The notes: generated from the letters alone by a model not told the origin. Positions 8,450 to 16,288 are shown, counted from the first letter of the stretch. The stretch: DNA of 64,000 bases from CALDTK01 sp965215215 (GCA_965215215.1 OZ244043.1:2728001-2792000), one strand, 5' to 3'. Made by a program: numbers and translations.

Positions 8450-9853
8450 ATGACCATCCCCCAGATCAAGGCCAAGCTCCCCATCGCGCGGGTCCTCGCG
8501 CACTACCACCTCAAGCCGGACAAGAAGCTGCGGCTGTCGTGCCCGTTCCACGAGGATACCACGCCGAGCATGCAGGTGTACTACAAGACGCAGACCGCGT
8601 ACTGCTTCTCGGGCAACTGCCCGACGCACGGCAAGTCGTTGGACGTGATCGACTTCGTGTTGCACAAGGAAGACTGCGGTAAACACGAGGCGATCGAACG
8701 CTGTAAGGCGATGATCGGCGGCGCGGTGACTGGTTCCGAGGCGGTGCCGGAGGCGTACAAGCCGGTTCCGACCACGGAGCTCCCGCGCTCGGCGGTACTG
8801 CTGAAGGTGTTCACCTACTTCGCGAACGCGGTGTCGATGACGCGCACGGCGCAGGGCTACCTCGAGGGGCGGGGCCTGGACTACCGGGAGCTCGCGGCCC
8901 GGGGGCTGGACGTGGGGTATAACTCGGGCCAGATGCACCACGGGGAGCGGCGTGACGAGTTCCTGATCGCGAGCTGCGTGCGCATCGGGCTGATGACGGA
9001 GGCGACCGGCGGGCGTAAGTCGCGCACGGGCGGCAAGCAGTATCAGGTGTTCGGTAAGGGCTGCGTGGCGTTCGCGCTGCGGGGGCAGGCGGGTAAGATC
9101 GAGGGCTTGTACTTCCGGAACGCGTCCAGCGGTAGTACGTCGGGCGGGAACAAGGGCGGTCGCCACTACTACCTGCGCGATCGGCGCGGGTAGTACCCGC
9201 GCTACCCGGCCGCGGAAACGAAGCGACTGCTGCTGACCGAGTCGATCGTCGACGCGGTGAGCGTGCTGCAAAACGAGTCGACCGCCAAGGGCTGGTCGGT
9301 GCTCGCGCTGTTCGGGACGAACGGCTACACGGCCGAGCACGCCGCGGCGCTGGCCGCGCTCGCGGAGCTCGGGGAGGTGTGTCTGTTCCTCAACGGCGAC
9401 GGGGCCGGGCGTAAGGCGACCGAGCTGGTGGCCGCGAAGATCCGGGCGGCGCATCCGGGTGTAAAGCTGTCGGCCGTCCCGGTTCCGGAGGGCGAGGACT
9501 GCAACAGTCTGCTCGTGGCGCAGGGTCCGGAGCTGCTCGCGCACCTCATCGAGGAGCGCCAGATCATCGAGGAGCGGACGGCCATCGGGGAGCAAATCGA
9601 GACGGAAGTGGGGGAGGTTTTTTCTTCAACTGAGAACGGCGCGAGGGAGGTCGCCGCGCAGCGAACGGAGCCCGGATCTGCCGCGCCCGCGAAAGCGGTG
9701 GAGCTGCCACCAAAAAGCGACGCCCCCGCGCTGGACACGTCGAACGCCTACGACCTCGGCTACCGGGCGTCGAGCAGCGAGCTGCGCGTTAAAGGTCTGC
9801 GGGTCGAGCAGCTCGACACGCTTAAAGTCACCCTGCAAATCCGGTTGGCGTGA
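8450..9853 (+). pseudogene. CHC2 zinc-finger/Toprim primase with in-frame amber stop
   Basis: From ATG 8450 the product shows a DnaG-type CHC2 zinc finger (C-P-F-H, about 25 residues later C-F-S-G-N-C) and then a helical spacer. A TAG at 9191-9193 interrupts the frame, yet the same frame continues directly with a Toprim domain: L-L-L-T-E-S-I-V-D-A-V-S-V (catalytic Glu) and L-N-G-D-G-A-G-R-K-A (Asp motif). It then runs through an Ala/Glu-rich tail to TGA 9851. The intact protein would be about 467 residues, a primase type seen on Bacteroidota mobile elements. A single codon change separates it from a complete gene, so it is either recently inactivated, read through, or works as two polypeptides. 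Its stop overlaps the next gene by GTGA. Confidence 0.75.
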
Positions 9854-11256
9854 GCGCCGGGGACGGCGTGCGGTCGATCACGTTAAAGGTCGACCTGTAC
9901 GACTACCGCGAGGTCGAGCGGGCGTGCCGGCTGGCGGCCGAGCGGTTGGGCGTCGACGCGGGGGCGCTGCACCGCGACCTCGACGGCCTGGCCGGGGCGC
10001 TCGAGGGCTACATGCACGCCGAGCGCGAGCGGCGCAGTGGGGGACGCGTTTTGGCGCAAGCCGCGCCGACGTTGACGGCGGCACAGACGGCGGAGTGCCT
10101 GGCGGTGCTCAAGGGTCCGAACCTGATCGCAACGCTCGGCGAGTCCCTCGGGCGCTGCGGGATCGTGGGCGAGGAGTCGACGCGGTTGCTGTTGTTCGTG
10201 GCGGCGAGCTCGTACAAGATGCCGGAGACCCTGCACGTCCTGATCCAGGGCTCGAGCGGGTCGGGCAAGACGCGCCTGCTCGACGTGGTCGCGCGGTGTA
10301 TCCCCGCCGAGGACGTCAAGCGCTTCACGCGCGTGACCGACAACGCGTTCTACAACCAGGCCGAAGATTACTTCACGCACAAACTGGTGTGTTTGGAGGA
10401 TCTGGACGGCCTGCGCGAGGAGGCGGAGCTCGCGTTCCGGGAGCTGCAATCGAGCGACGTGTTGCGCACCGCGACGAGCGTCAAGGACGAGCGCGGGGGG
10501 ATCACCGGGGGGGAGCGCGTGGTCCGCGGGCCGATCGCGAGTCTGGCGTGCACGACGCGCGGCGAGGTGTACGAGGATAACGTCTCGCGGTGCTTGGTGG
10601 TCGCCGTCGACGAGTCGGCCGCGCAGACCGCCCGGGTGATCGCCTACCAGAACGCCCGGGCGGCGGGGCGGTGCGCGCGGGCGACCGAGGAGGCGGAGCG
10701 GGCGCGGCTGGCCAACTGCATCCGGCTGCTCAAATCCTACGACGTGGTCAACCGGTACGCCGATCGGATCAAGTTGCCGGACGGCGCGCACAAGGTCCGC
10801 CGGCTCAACGGGCTGTACCTCTCGTTCGTGCGGCAGGTGTGCTTGCTCAATCAGTACCAGCGGACCCGCGACGAGGAGGGTCGGTTGGTCGCGGAGGTCG
10901 CCGACCTGCGCACCGCGTCCGAGATCCTGTTCGCGTCGATCGTCCTGAAGGTCGACGAGCTGGACGGTTCGCTCCGGCAGTTTTACGAGCGGCTGAAGGG
11001 GTACGCCGAGGCGAGCGACCGACCGGAGTTCACGCAGCGGGAGGTCCGCCAGGCGCTGGGGTTGAGCCGCTCGCAGTGCTCGCGGTACATCATCCAGCTG
11101 GTGGGCGCCGAGTACCTCACGAGCCAGTACTCGGGGAACCTGAGGAAAGTGTGCTACCGGATCGACTACCGCGACGACTACGGGCGGCTGACCGCGGGGA
11201 TCCGGCGGGGGATGACCGCGCAGATCGAGGCGTTAGAAGCGGACGCAAATGGGTAG
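9850..11256 (+). CDS. AAA-like ATPase/helicase of the integrative element
   Basis: The product is 468 residues from GTG 9850. It has a Walker A motif G-S-S-G-S-G-K-T at residues 134-141 and a Walker B-like L-V-C-L-E-D-L-D about 45 residues later. A region with A-C-T-T-R-G resembles a sensor strand, and a C-terminal winged-helix-like part (F-T-Q-R-E-V-R-Q-A-L-G-L-S-R-S-Q) looks DNA-binding. It directly follows the primase (GTGA overlap), so it probably serves as the helicase or initiator partner in element replication. I cannot place it in a named family. No frameshift or missing motif was seen. The long open frame in the +1 phase (10590-11370) is a shadow of this gene. Confidence 0.7.
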   Translation: MSAGDGVRSITLKVDLYDYREVERACRLAAERLGVDAGALHRDLDGLAGALEGYMHAERERRSGGRVLAQAAPTLTAAQTAECLAVLKGPNLIATLGESLGRCGIVGEESTRLLLFVAASSYKMPETLHVLIQGSSGSGKTRLLDVVARCIPAEDVKRFTRVTDNAFYNQAEDYFTHKLVCLEDLDGLREEAELAFRELQSSDVLRTATSVKDERGGITGGERVVRGPIASLACTTRGEVYEDNVSRCLVVAVDESAAQTARVIAYQNARAAGRCARATEEAERARLANCIRLLKSYDVVNRYADRIKLPDGAHKVRRLNGLYLSFVRQVCLLNQYQRTRDEEGRLVAEVADLRTASEILFASIVLKVDELDGSLRQFYERLKGYAEASDRPEFTQREVRQALGLSRSQCSRYIIQLVGAEYLTSQYSGNLRKVCYRIDYRDDYGRLTAGIRRGMTAQIEALEADANG

Positions 11257-11345
11257 GTGGGACGGTCCGGGACGATCCCGGGACGATCGACCGGCTGACG
11301 CTCAGTGGCTTAGGTGCGCGAAGGCCCGATCGTCCCCGTCCCACC
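11256..11345. repeat. Inverted repeat just upstream of the recombinase genes
   Basis: The left arm at 11256-11277 contains GGTGGGACGG and GGGACGATC separated by three bases. The right arm at 11328-11345 is the reverse complement of the same two blocks joined together. An extra copy of GGGACGATCG lies at 11280-11289. Such a site next to tyrosine recombinase genes is a candidate core or accessory binding site (att or regulatory); this is inference from symmetry and position. Confidence 0.5.
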
Positions 11346-11375
11346 GAAAGGGTGTGCCCCCCGGATCGGGCGAAA

Positions 11376-12365
11376 GTGGCCTACGTCATCGTAACGGTAA
11401 AATCCGTGAGTAGGCCGCGCGCGGTGGAGGTCCGCGGCGACGGCTACCGTCGCCTGGCCGAGCGGCTGCAGCGCCACCGGCGGGCGCTCGGTTACGGGGC
11501 GGAGGGTTGCCGGCTGTACTACCTGCAGGCCACCGAGCTGCTGGCGTGGTTGGAGGATCGGGGCGTCGGCGAGATCGCGGCCGTGAGGGCATCGCACATC
11601 CGTGCTTACTACGTGTACGTGGCCGAGCGGCCGAGTCGCGGCGGCCGGCCGGGCGCGCTGACGGGGCAGTCGGTCGCCCACCACGTGCGCGTGATCCGCG
11701 ATCTGTTCGCGTGGCTGGTGGCGGCCGGGGAGCTGGCGAGCGACCCGACCACCGCGGTGCGGTGGGCGCAGTCGGGCAGGGCGGGCGCGGGCGAGCGGGC
11801 GGCGTTGACCCAGGACCAGGTGGCGCGGCTGTACGCGGCGAGCGAGACGACGCGGGAGCGGGCGATGCTGAGCCTGGCCTACGGGTGCGGGCTGCGGGCC
11901 GGGGAGGTCGCGCGGCTCGACGTGGCCGACGTCCGGTTGCGCGACGGGCTGCTCGTCGTCGAGCGGGGCAAGGGCGGGCGGCGGCGGACGGTGCCGCTGG
12001 GCGGGGGCGTGGCCGGGGACCTGGGCGCGTACCTGTACCGGGATCGGGGCCGGTGGCTGCGCTTCGGCGACGAGCGCAACCCGGCGCTGCTGATCGGGGA
12101 CCGCGGGGAGCGGATGCAGCCGTGGACGTGCAACAAGCGCCTGCGCGCGCTCGGTGAGCGGGCGGAGATGGAGGTGGGGTTGAGCTGCCACCTGCTCAGG
12201 CACGCGATCGCGACACACCTGCTGGAACGGGGGCTGACGATGCAGCAGGTCCAGCTGTTCCTCGGGCACCGGAACCTGGAGACGACGCAGGTCTACACGC
12301 ACGTCAGCGGGGCGATGCTGGCGGCGTTGGTCGACGATGACGACGATATAACCGAGGGAGCGTGA
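11376..12365 (+). CDS. Tyrosine recombinase A (catalytic residues present)
   Basis: An N-terminal SAM-like core-binding domain (about residues 15-130) is followed by a catalytic domain with all signature residues: Arg in G-C-G-L-R-A-G-E-V, Lys in the G-K-G-G-R-R-R hairpin, H-L-L-R-H, L-G-H-R-N and the nucleophile Tyr in Q-V-Y-T-H. The start is uncertain: GTG 11376 or GTG 11406; codons upstream only shadow the ATPase gene. The last codons overlap the second recombinase by GTGA. XerC/D-like in overall form; it should carry out integration, excision or resolution of the element, probably with recombinase B as partner. Confidence 0.85.
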   Translation: MAYVIVTVKSVSRPRAVEVRGDGYRRLAERLQRHRRALGYGAEGCRLYYLQATELLAWLEDRGVGEIAAVRASHIRAYYVYVAERPSRGGRPGALTGQSVAHHVRVIRDLFAWLVAAGELASDPTTAVRWAQSGRAGAGERAALTQDQVARLYAASETTRERAMLSLAYGCGLRAGEVARLDVADVRLRDGLLVVERGKGGRRRTVPLGGGVAGDLGAYLYRDRGRWLRFGDERNPALLIGDRGERMQPWTCNKRLRALGERAEMEVGLSCHLLRHAIATHLLERGLTMQQVQLFLGHRNLETTQVYTHVSGAMLAALVDDDDDITEGA

Positions 12366-13228
12366 GCGGGCTGGGGGTGAGCTGGGCGGACTACTTGCGG
12401 CGCAACTACCGGGACTCGGTGGTCCGCAGCTACGGGAACGCCGTGGAGCAGTACCTGCGGGAAATACTCGACGCGGAAACGGCCACCTACACGGAGATCC
12501 TCGACTACGTCGACGGCCTGCGCCGGCGGGGGCTGCACGCGAAGACGCTGCGCAATCACCTCTCCGCGATCAAGGTGTACTACGACTGGCGGCAGCGTTC
12601 GGGCCGGCGTGAAGACCACCCGTGCGCGCGGTTGCGGTTGCGCGATCCGGTCGACCGCCGCGTGCGACTCGACGGGCTGTACGCGGCCGGGGAGCTGGCC
12701 GCGTGGCTGGCGGCGAACCCGGAGCGGCGGCGGCGGGTGGCGGCGGGGCTGCTCGTGCACCAGGGGTTGATGAGCGCGGAGGCCGTCCGGCTCGACGTGG
12801 GGGACGTCGACCTGCACGCCGGGACGGTGTCGGTGACCGGGGGCGGGAAGACGGCGAGCCGGGAGCTCGCGCTCAAGGCCTCGCAGGTCCTCGAGTTGGA
12901 CGCGTATATAAAAGGTGAGCGGCGACAGCTGCACAAGCTCGCCGCGCGGGGCGAGCGGTCGGAGCGGCTGCTGCTGACGGCCGCGGGGCGGCCGCTGGCC
13001 ACGGCGGGGTTGAGCGCGCTCGTCAACGCCGGGTTCGGGCGCGGGGACCGGCTGCTCCCGCTGCGCGTGCGGCAGTCGGTGATCGCGGAGCTGCTGGCGG
13101 CCGGGCACGACGTGCGCGTGGTACAGGCGTTCGCCGGCCACAGGACGGCCACGGCGACTGAAGGATACCGGCGCAGCGGGCTCGAGGAGCTGGCCGCGGC
13201 GGTGCGGGCGTTGCATCCGCGGGGGTAA
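12362..13228 (+). CDS. Tyrosine recombinase-like protein B, catalytic residues missing
   Basis: At 288 residues it has the same two-domain fold as recombinase A. Residues 8-100 form a SAM-like domain and the rest a catalytic-like domain ending F-A-G-H-R-T-A-T-A-T-E-G-Y. The first catalytic Arg is replaced (H-Q-G-L-M-S-A-E-A-V instead of G-L-R-x-x-E), and the H-x-L-R-H box reads L-R-V-R-Q; the G-H and final Tyr are kept. It is translationally coupled to recombinase A. The likely role is a structural or regulatory partner in a heteromeric synapse. A decayed copy of its C-terminus lies at 17594-17740. Confidence 0.8.
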   Translation: MSGLGVSWADYLRRNYRDSVVRSYGNAVEQYLREILDAETATYTEILDYVDGLRRRGLHAKTLRNHLSAIKVYYDWRQRSGRREDHPCARLRLRDPVDRRVRLDGLYAAGELAAWLAANPERRRRVAAGLLVHQGLMSAEAVRLDVGDVDLHAGTVSVTGGGKTASRELALKASQVLELDAYIKGERRQLHKLAARGERSERLLLTAAGRPLATAGLSALVNAGFGRGDRLLPLRVRQSVIAELLAAGHDVRVVQAFAGHRTATATEGYRRSGLEELAAAVRALHPRG

Positions 13229-13240
13229 ATCAGACAGAAT

Positions 13241-13267
13241 CTTGAGGTCGCAGAATGCGACCTCAAG
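13241..13267. repeat. ORF6N-associated palindrome, copy 1 (upstream of the gene)
   Basis: Perfect 12-base arms CTTGAGGTCGCA and TGCGACCTCAAG flank a GAA centre. It lies 29 bases before the ORF6N start codon and 12 bases after the recombinase B stop codon. Confidence 0.9.
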
Positions 13268-13296
13268 TTGGACGAAGCAAAAAATACCTTTAAGAC

Positions 13297-13821
13297 ATGG
13301 CTGGGGGAAGAGTGAATGAGGGGCTGTTGATCAGTAAGATCCACGTGTTCCGAGACCAAAAGGTGATGCTGGATGCAGATCTAGCGGAGCTGTACGAAGT
13401 GACCACGAAGCGGCTCAACGAGCAGGTCCGACGTAACGAAGGCCGCTTCCCGGAGGACTTTATGTTCCAGCTCTCCGGCGAGGAGTTCGAAGACCTGAAG
13501 TCGCGGAACGAAAACTCGAGTTGGGGTGGCCGCCGCTACGCCCCGTATGCGTTCACCGAGCATGGGGTGCTGATGCTGTCGAGCGTGCTGACGAGCGACA
13601 AGGCCATCGAGGTCAACATCCAGATCATGCGAATCTTCACCCGGATGCGCGAGGTATTGATGAACAGCAAGGAGCTCCTACTCAAGGTCGAGCACATCGA
13701 ACGGGAGCTGTACACTCAGGGCGAGGACATCGCCACGATCTACGCGTACATCACGAAGCTGATCGAGGAGCCGACCCCGGAGCGTCGACGGATCGGGTTC
13801 AAGCAGGGCGATCAAACTTGA
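13297..13821 (+). CDS. ORF6N-domain protein
   Basis: Residues 10-100 match the ORF6N (KilA-N/Roi-like) DNA-binding family: L-I-S-K-I-H-V-F-R-D-Q-K-V-M-L-D, D-L-A-E-L-Y-E-V, L-N-E-Q-V-R-R-N, R-F-P-E-D-F-M-F-Q-L and S-S-W-G-G-R-R-Y-A-P-Y-A-F-T-E-H-G. A predicted helical coiled tail follows, ending G-D-Q-T. The motif at residues 67-76 (L-K-S-R-N-E-N-S-S-W, bases 13495-13524) aligns codon by codon with the palindromes that flank the gene. The stop codon TGA (13819-13821) is itself part of palindrome copy 2. It follows recombinase B and may be co-transcribed, but it has its own short leader. The molecular role of ORF6N proteins is not established; binding to the palindrome is a natural hypothesis. 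Confidence 0.85.
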   Translation: MAGGRVNEGLLISKIHVFRDQKVMLDADLAELYEVTTKRLNEQVRRNEGRFPEDFMFQLSGEEFEDLKSRNENSSWGGRRYAPYAFTEHGVLMLSSVLTSDKAIEVNIQIMRIFTRMREVLMNSKELLLKVEHIERELYTQGEDIATIYAYITKLIEEPTPERRRIGFKQGDQT

Positions 13822-13845
13822 GGTCGCAAAATGCGACCTCAAGTT
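13815..13845. repeat. ORF6N-associated palindrome, copy 2 (contains the stop codon)
   Basis: Perfect 14-base arms AACTTGAGGTCGCA and TGCGACCTCAAGTT flank AAA. The ORF6N stop codon TGA is formed by bases 13819-13821 inside the left arm. Confidence 0.92.
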
Positions 13846-13889
13846 GAGGGCAGAAACGGCGGTTATACTGGGCTCAAGCGGGGTGATCG
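13846..13889 (+). pseudogene. Repeat of the ORF6N 3' end
   Basis: The bases just before palindrome 3 encode Y-T-G-L-K-R-G-D-R-T followed by TGA in the palindrome. This parallels I-G-F-K-Q-G-D-Q-T-stop of the intact gene and gives a second gene-tail-plus-palindrome unit in tandem. Confidence 0.6.
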
Positions 13890-13920
13890 AACTTGAGGTC
13901 GCAAAATGCGACCTCAAGTT
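13890..13920. repeat. ORF6N-associated palindrome, copy 3
   Basis: Identical to copy 2: 14-base perfect arms around AAA. The frame starting at 13893 reads L-R-S-Q-N-A-T-S-S-W. Confidence 0.92.
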
Positions 13921-14049
13921 GGATGGATCGAAAGGGTAGGCAGACTGAGTTCTACGAGACGATCGACCTCGAGTCGACTAACGCTCGGTTGAGAGGTCGC
14001 GGTGAGCGGTCGGACCGAGGATCGAAGTGCGTTGTGGTGTGCAGTCGAA

Positions 14050-14545
14050 TGGCGTTCGTCGAGTGGTCGTCGGCCACCGTCGCGCCGGGACGCCTCCGCT
14101 TCGTTCGCCCGCTCGTGCCTCGCTGCCTCCCTCGCTGCGGGCGCCCGTCACGCCGCCGTCGCTCCGCCCAGCTCCTCACCCGCGGCTCCCGCCCCTGACG
14201 GGGCGGCGGACCGGGGGTCGAAGTCGCGGCTGACATCGATGTATGTAGCCCCCGGCCGACCGCCCCGGCAGTCGCTACGCCGCTTCGGGTCGCGGCGGGC
14301 TGCTGGGCCCCCTGGGCTGCGCTTCGCTTGGCGCTGCGCGCGGCACCCGGCTGGCCTTCCTCCGCTCCGTTCGCGGGCTCACTCGCTGCGTGCAGGCCCG
14401 TCGCCGGCCGCCCGGCGGGGGCACCCGCGGGGGCCTCCGGTCGTTCGCTCCGCTTCCTCCCTGCGGCCCCTCGAACGCCCGCCCCGTAGGACGTCGGCAC
14501 CGAGATCGAAGGGGTGAAGTGTAGAGGTCGGAAGGTTCGGAGCGC
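14050..14545 (+). repeat. GC-rich long inverted repeat, left copy
   Basis: This non-coding block is clearly similar, in inverted orientation, to 16572-16980. Shared landmarks in order include GCGTTCGTCGAGTGG, CACGCCGCCGTCGCTC, CCCAGCTCCTCACCCGCGG, CGGGCTGCTGGGCCCCCTGG, GGGGGCACCCGCGGGGG and GGACGTCGGCAC. The left copy carries about 80 extra bases near 14345-14410. The two copies enclose the second RHS tip cassette. Short open frames here are low-complexity and not credible genes. Confidence 0.8.
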
Positions 14546-14602
14546 CTACGGCGCGACGTCGCAGTCGGGGGCTCCCTTGTCCGCCCCCAAACCCCCGCCG
14601 AA

Positions 14603-14653
14603 CCCGCTCGCCGCCAGCGAATCAGCGGGGCTGATCCACTGGCGGCGAGCGGG
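14603..14653. repeat. Perfect 15-bp stem hairpin with inner stem
   Basis: Arms CCCGCTCGCCGCCAG (14603-14617) and CTGGCGGCGAGCGGG (14639-14653) are perfectly complementary. The loop contains a further stem, ATCAGC/GCTGAT. There is no T-run after it, so a classical terminator is unlikely. Confidence 0.75.
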
Positions 14654-14747
14654 AGATGAACTCGTGCGGTCGATCGAGACCACACGCGCGTGTGAAACCG
14701 CGGGTGCGCGGGATCTGCGCGAGAAGGTGAGTGCGCGCTCCTCCTAT

Positions 14748-14827
14748 TTTTTTCTTCAACTGAAGCCCCGCAGGGAGTCGATCGCGGTGCGGTCCGTCGG
14801 TGCCTCCGGCGGTCGGTTGAAGAAAAA
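14748..14827. repeat. 80-bp sequence with 12-bp terminal inverted repeats
   Basis: TTTTTCTTCAAC (14749-14760) and GTTGAAGAAAAA (14816-14827) bound about 55 GC-rich bases. The left end, TTTTTTCTTCAACTGA, recurs exactly at 9618-9633 inside the primase gene. It resembles a miniature inverted-repeat element or a structured boundary. Confidence 0.5.
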
Positions 14828-14841
14828 GGGAACCGGCTACC

Positions 14842-15765
14842 TTGGCGACGGTGACACGGGCGGGCACATACACGTACGGGCTCGCGGTAGATCCTGGATC
14901 GTGGAGTGTGACGCGGGCGCGATCCAGCTCGAAAGGTGTGCAGGAGTTTATAAGTACCGACCCGCTGACGAGGATGTACCCTGAGTTGACGCCCTACCAG
15001 TTCGCTAGTAACAGTCCGATCATCAACATCGACTTAGACGGATTGGAAGCGTATTCAATCCACCTAAGGAGGTTCGCGCCATTCTCATGGTTCGGGGGCG
15101 GCTTCAAGGGAGACGGAGCCAATCGCGGCTTTAGCACCTACAGCGATGCGGCAGCCAAGCTGAGCGTAACCACCACCTACGATATTGCTAGCAATACTGT
15201 GAGTAGCCCCTTAGCTCGGGACGTCACCAGTGTAGGAGGATTTGGACTATGGAAGGCGATTTCAGACTCGAAAGCCACCAGCGGCATTACGGCGGACGGT
15301 TCGATCTTTTTGAAGGCTGAAGCTGGGAATGATGCTGCAATACCGTTTACAGACACAGATTTCACAGACTATGTAGGCGGGAACATCGACTACCGCGCGC
15401 AGCTTGACTTTACGCAGAATGGCGACATACTTTCTATAGAGGGAACTTTAACAGGAGATCTATTTCCTTCTGGCGAAGCTTTGGTTGAGGATGAAAGCGG
15501 GACCGTTCTTTTCCTCGGCACCAACTCCATTCCTGAAGGGATTAACAACATTGTTGGACGACAAATAGCGCCATATACGATGTTACTCGGTGACTTTGGG
15601 AACCACCTCTGTGATGTAAACATCGAAATTGCGGTAGACGGCGACGGCCAGTTCCTCGGCGTTTATGACCAGCGCAACGATGTGATCCTAAGTCCAGACG
15701 CCTACAATCAGCGTTTCGAAACTGAGAGTCCAGTCCGCAACGGCATCTTAGACCAGCAACCATAA
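14842..15765 (+). CDS. Orphan RHS core end plus variable tip (tip 2)
   Basis: Around residues 35-62 the frame carries a truncated RHS core, F-I-S-T-D-P-L-T-R-M-Y ... T-P-Y-Q-F-A-S-N-S-P-I, followed by D-L-D-G-L-E. A tip of about 245 residues follows, with F-G-G-G-F and a beta-rich G-D-F-G-N-H region. The core is broken at nearly the same point as in tip 1, just before T-D-P-L, and everything upstream is unrelated repeat DNA. This is therefore a displaced cassette, not a full RHS gene. The TTG at 14842 is only the first permitted codon; GTG 14938 would start right before the core. The tip domain is not recognised. The stop overlaps the next ATG (TAATG). Confidence 0.6.
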   Translation: MATVTRAGTYTYGLAVDPGSWSVTRARSSSKGVQEFISTDPLTRMYPELTPYQFASNSPIINIDLDGLEAYSIHLRRFAPFSWFGGGFKGDGANRGFSTYSDAAAKLSVTTTYDIASNTVSSPLARDVTSVGGFGLWKAISDSKATSGITADGSIFLKAEAGNDAAIPFTDTDFTDYVGGNIDYRAQLDFTQNGDILSIEGTLTGDLFPSGEALVEDESGTVLFLGTNSIPEGINNIVGRQIAPYTMLLGDFGNHLCDVNIEIAVDGDGQFLGVYDQRNDVILSPDAYNQRFETESPVRNGILDQQP

Positions 15766-16256
15766 TGCGCCCATTTCTTTGGCGTCTCACGTTCGGATTA
15801 GGCGTTACGTGCTTAGCAGCATGTCTCCCATCCGATCACGTCCAGTACGTCATTTATTCAGAGAGCCCTCGGGTGTACACAGTAGTCTATCCGACGGGAC
15901 CGGAAGACGTGAATCGATCCTCAGATAACGTTGTCCCACTTGACTCTAGCTTTATAATGCTTGACTTCTTATCGGCACCAATCGGGTTGGTAGATTTTGA
16001 GTACCAGTTAGTCGATGGGACCATTTTGCCATCCTATGACTTCTACGATCTGCAAAATGGCGAGAAGGTTCATGATGCACTGTTTGTGATAGATGGGGCG
16101 CGCTACACAATTCACGGCAGCAATCCGGTCACAGTGCAATTAATTGGGATAGCCGATGAAAGTAACCTCGGTGGTGTTCTTGCAACTATGTCTAGCAAGG
16201 CCAGAAACGTATCGAGGACGGTAGACAGCTTGAAATCCGGCACTTTCGGTAACTAG
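15765..16256 (+). CDS. Lipoprotein, probable immunity partner of tip 2
   Basis: The product is 163 residues. The N-terminus is a lipoprotein signal (M-R-P-F-L-W-R-L then a hydrophobic stretch and lipobox L-A-A-C at about residue 20). The mature part is beta-rich with no motif I know. The one-base overlap with the tip 2 stop suggests co-translation. A lipid-anchored immunity protein would protect the periplasmic or inner-membrane side, so the tip 2 toxin may act in the envelope; this is inference from gene order. Confidence 0.55.
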   Translation: MRPFLWRLTFGLGVTCLAACLPSDHVQYVIYSESPRVYTVVYPTGPEDVNRSSDNVVPLDSSFIMLDFLSAPIGLVDFEYQLVDGTILPSYDFYDLQNGEKVHDALFVIDGARYTIHGSNPVTVQLIGIADESNLGGVLATMSSKARNVSRTVDSLKSGTFGN

Positions 16257-16288
16257 CGGATTTCGAATTCGCATCATAGAAAGCGAAT

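Noticed and set aside
8300..9595. N-terminal 430 residues of the long minus-strand frame 7922-9595
   Set aside because: Arg/Pro-rich shadow of the primase gene; only the last 125 codons form the XRE regulator.
10590..11375. N-terminal extension of the recombinase A frame
   Set aside because: It lies in the +1 phase of the ATPase gene and has Arg/Gly/Ala-rich shadow composition; the recombinase domain begins only after 11400.
13241..13920. CRISPR array from regularly repeated 31-bp palindromes
   Set aside because: Only three copies here, at unequal distances with a gene between, and no cas genes; explained by the ORF6N association.
14603..14653. Rho-independent terminator
   Set aside because: The stem is followed by GAGATGAACT, without a T-run on either strand, and no gene ends just before it.
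13952..14984. Several open frames of 60-180 codons in the GC-rich repeat region
   Set aside because: Low-complexity R/A/P/S composition on all frames of an inverted-repeat block; no conserved motif and overlapping on both strands.
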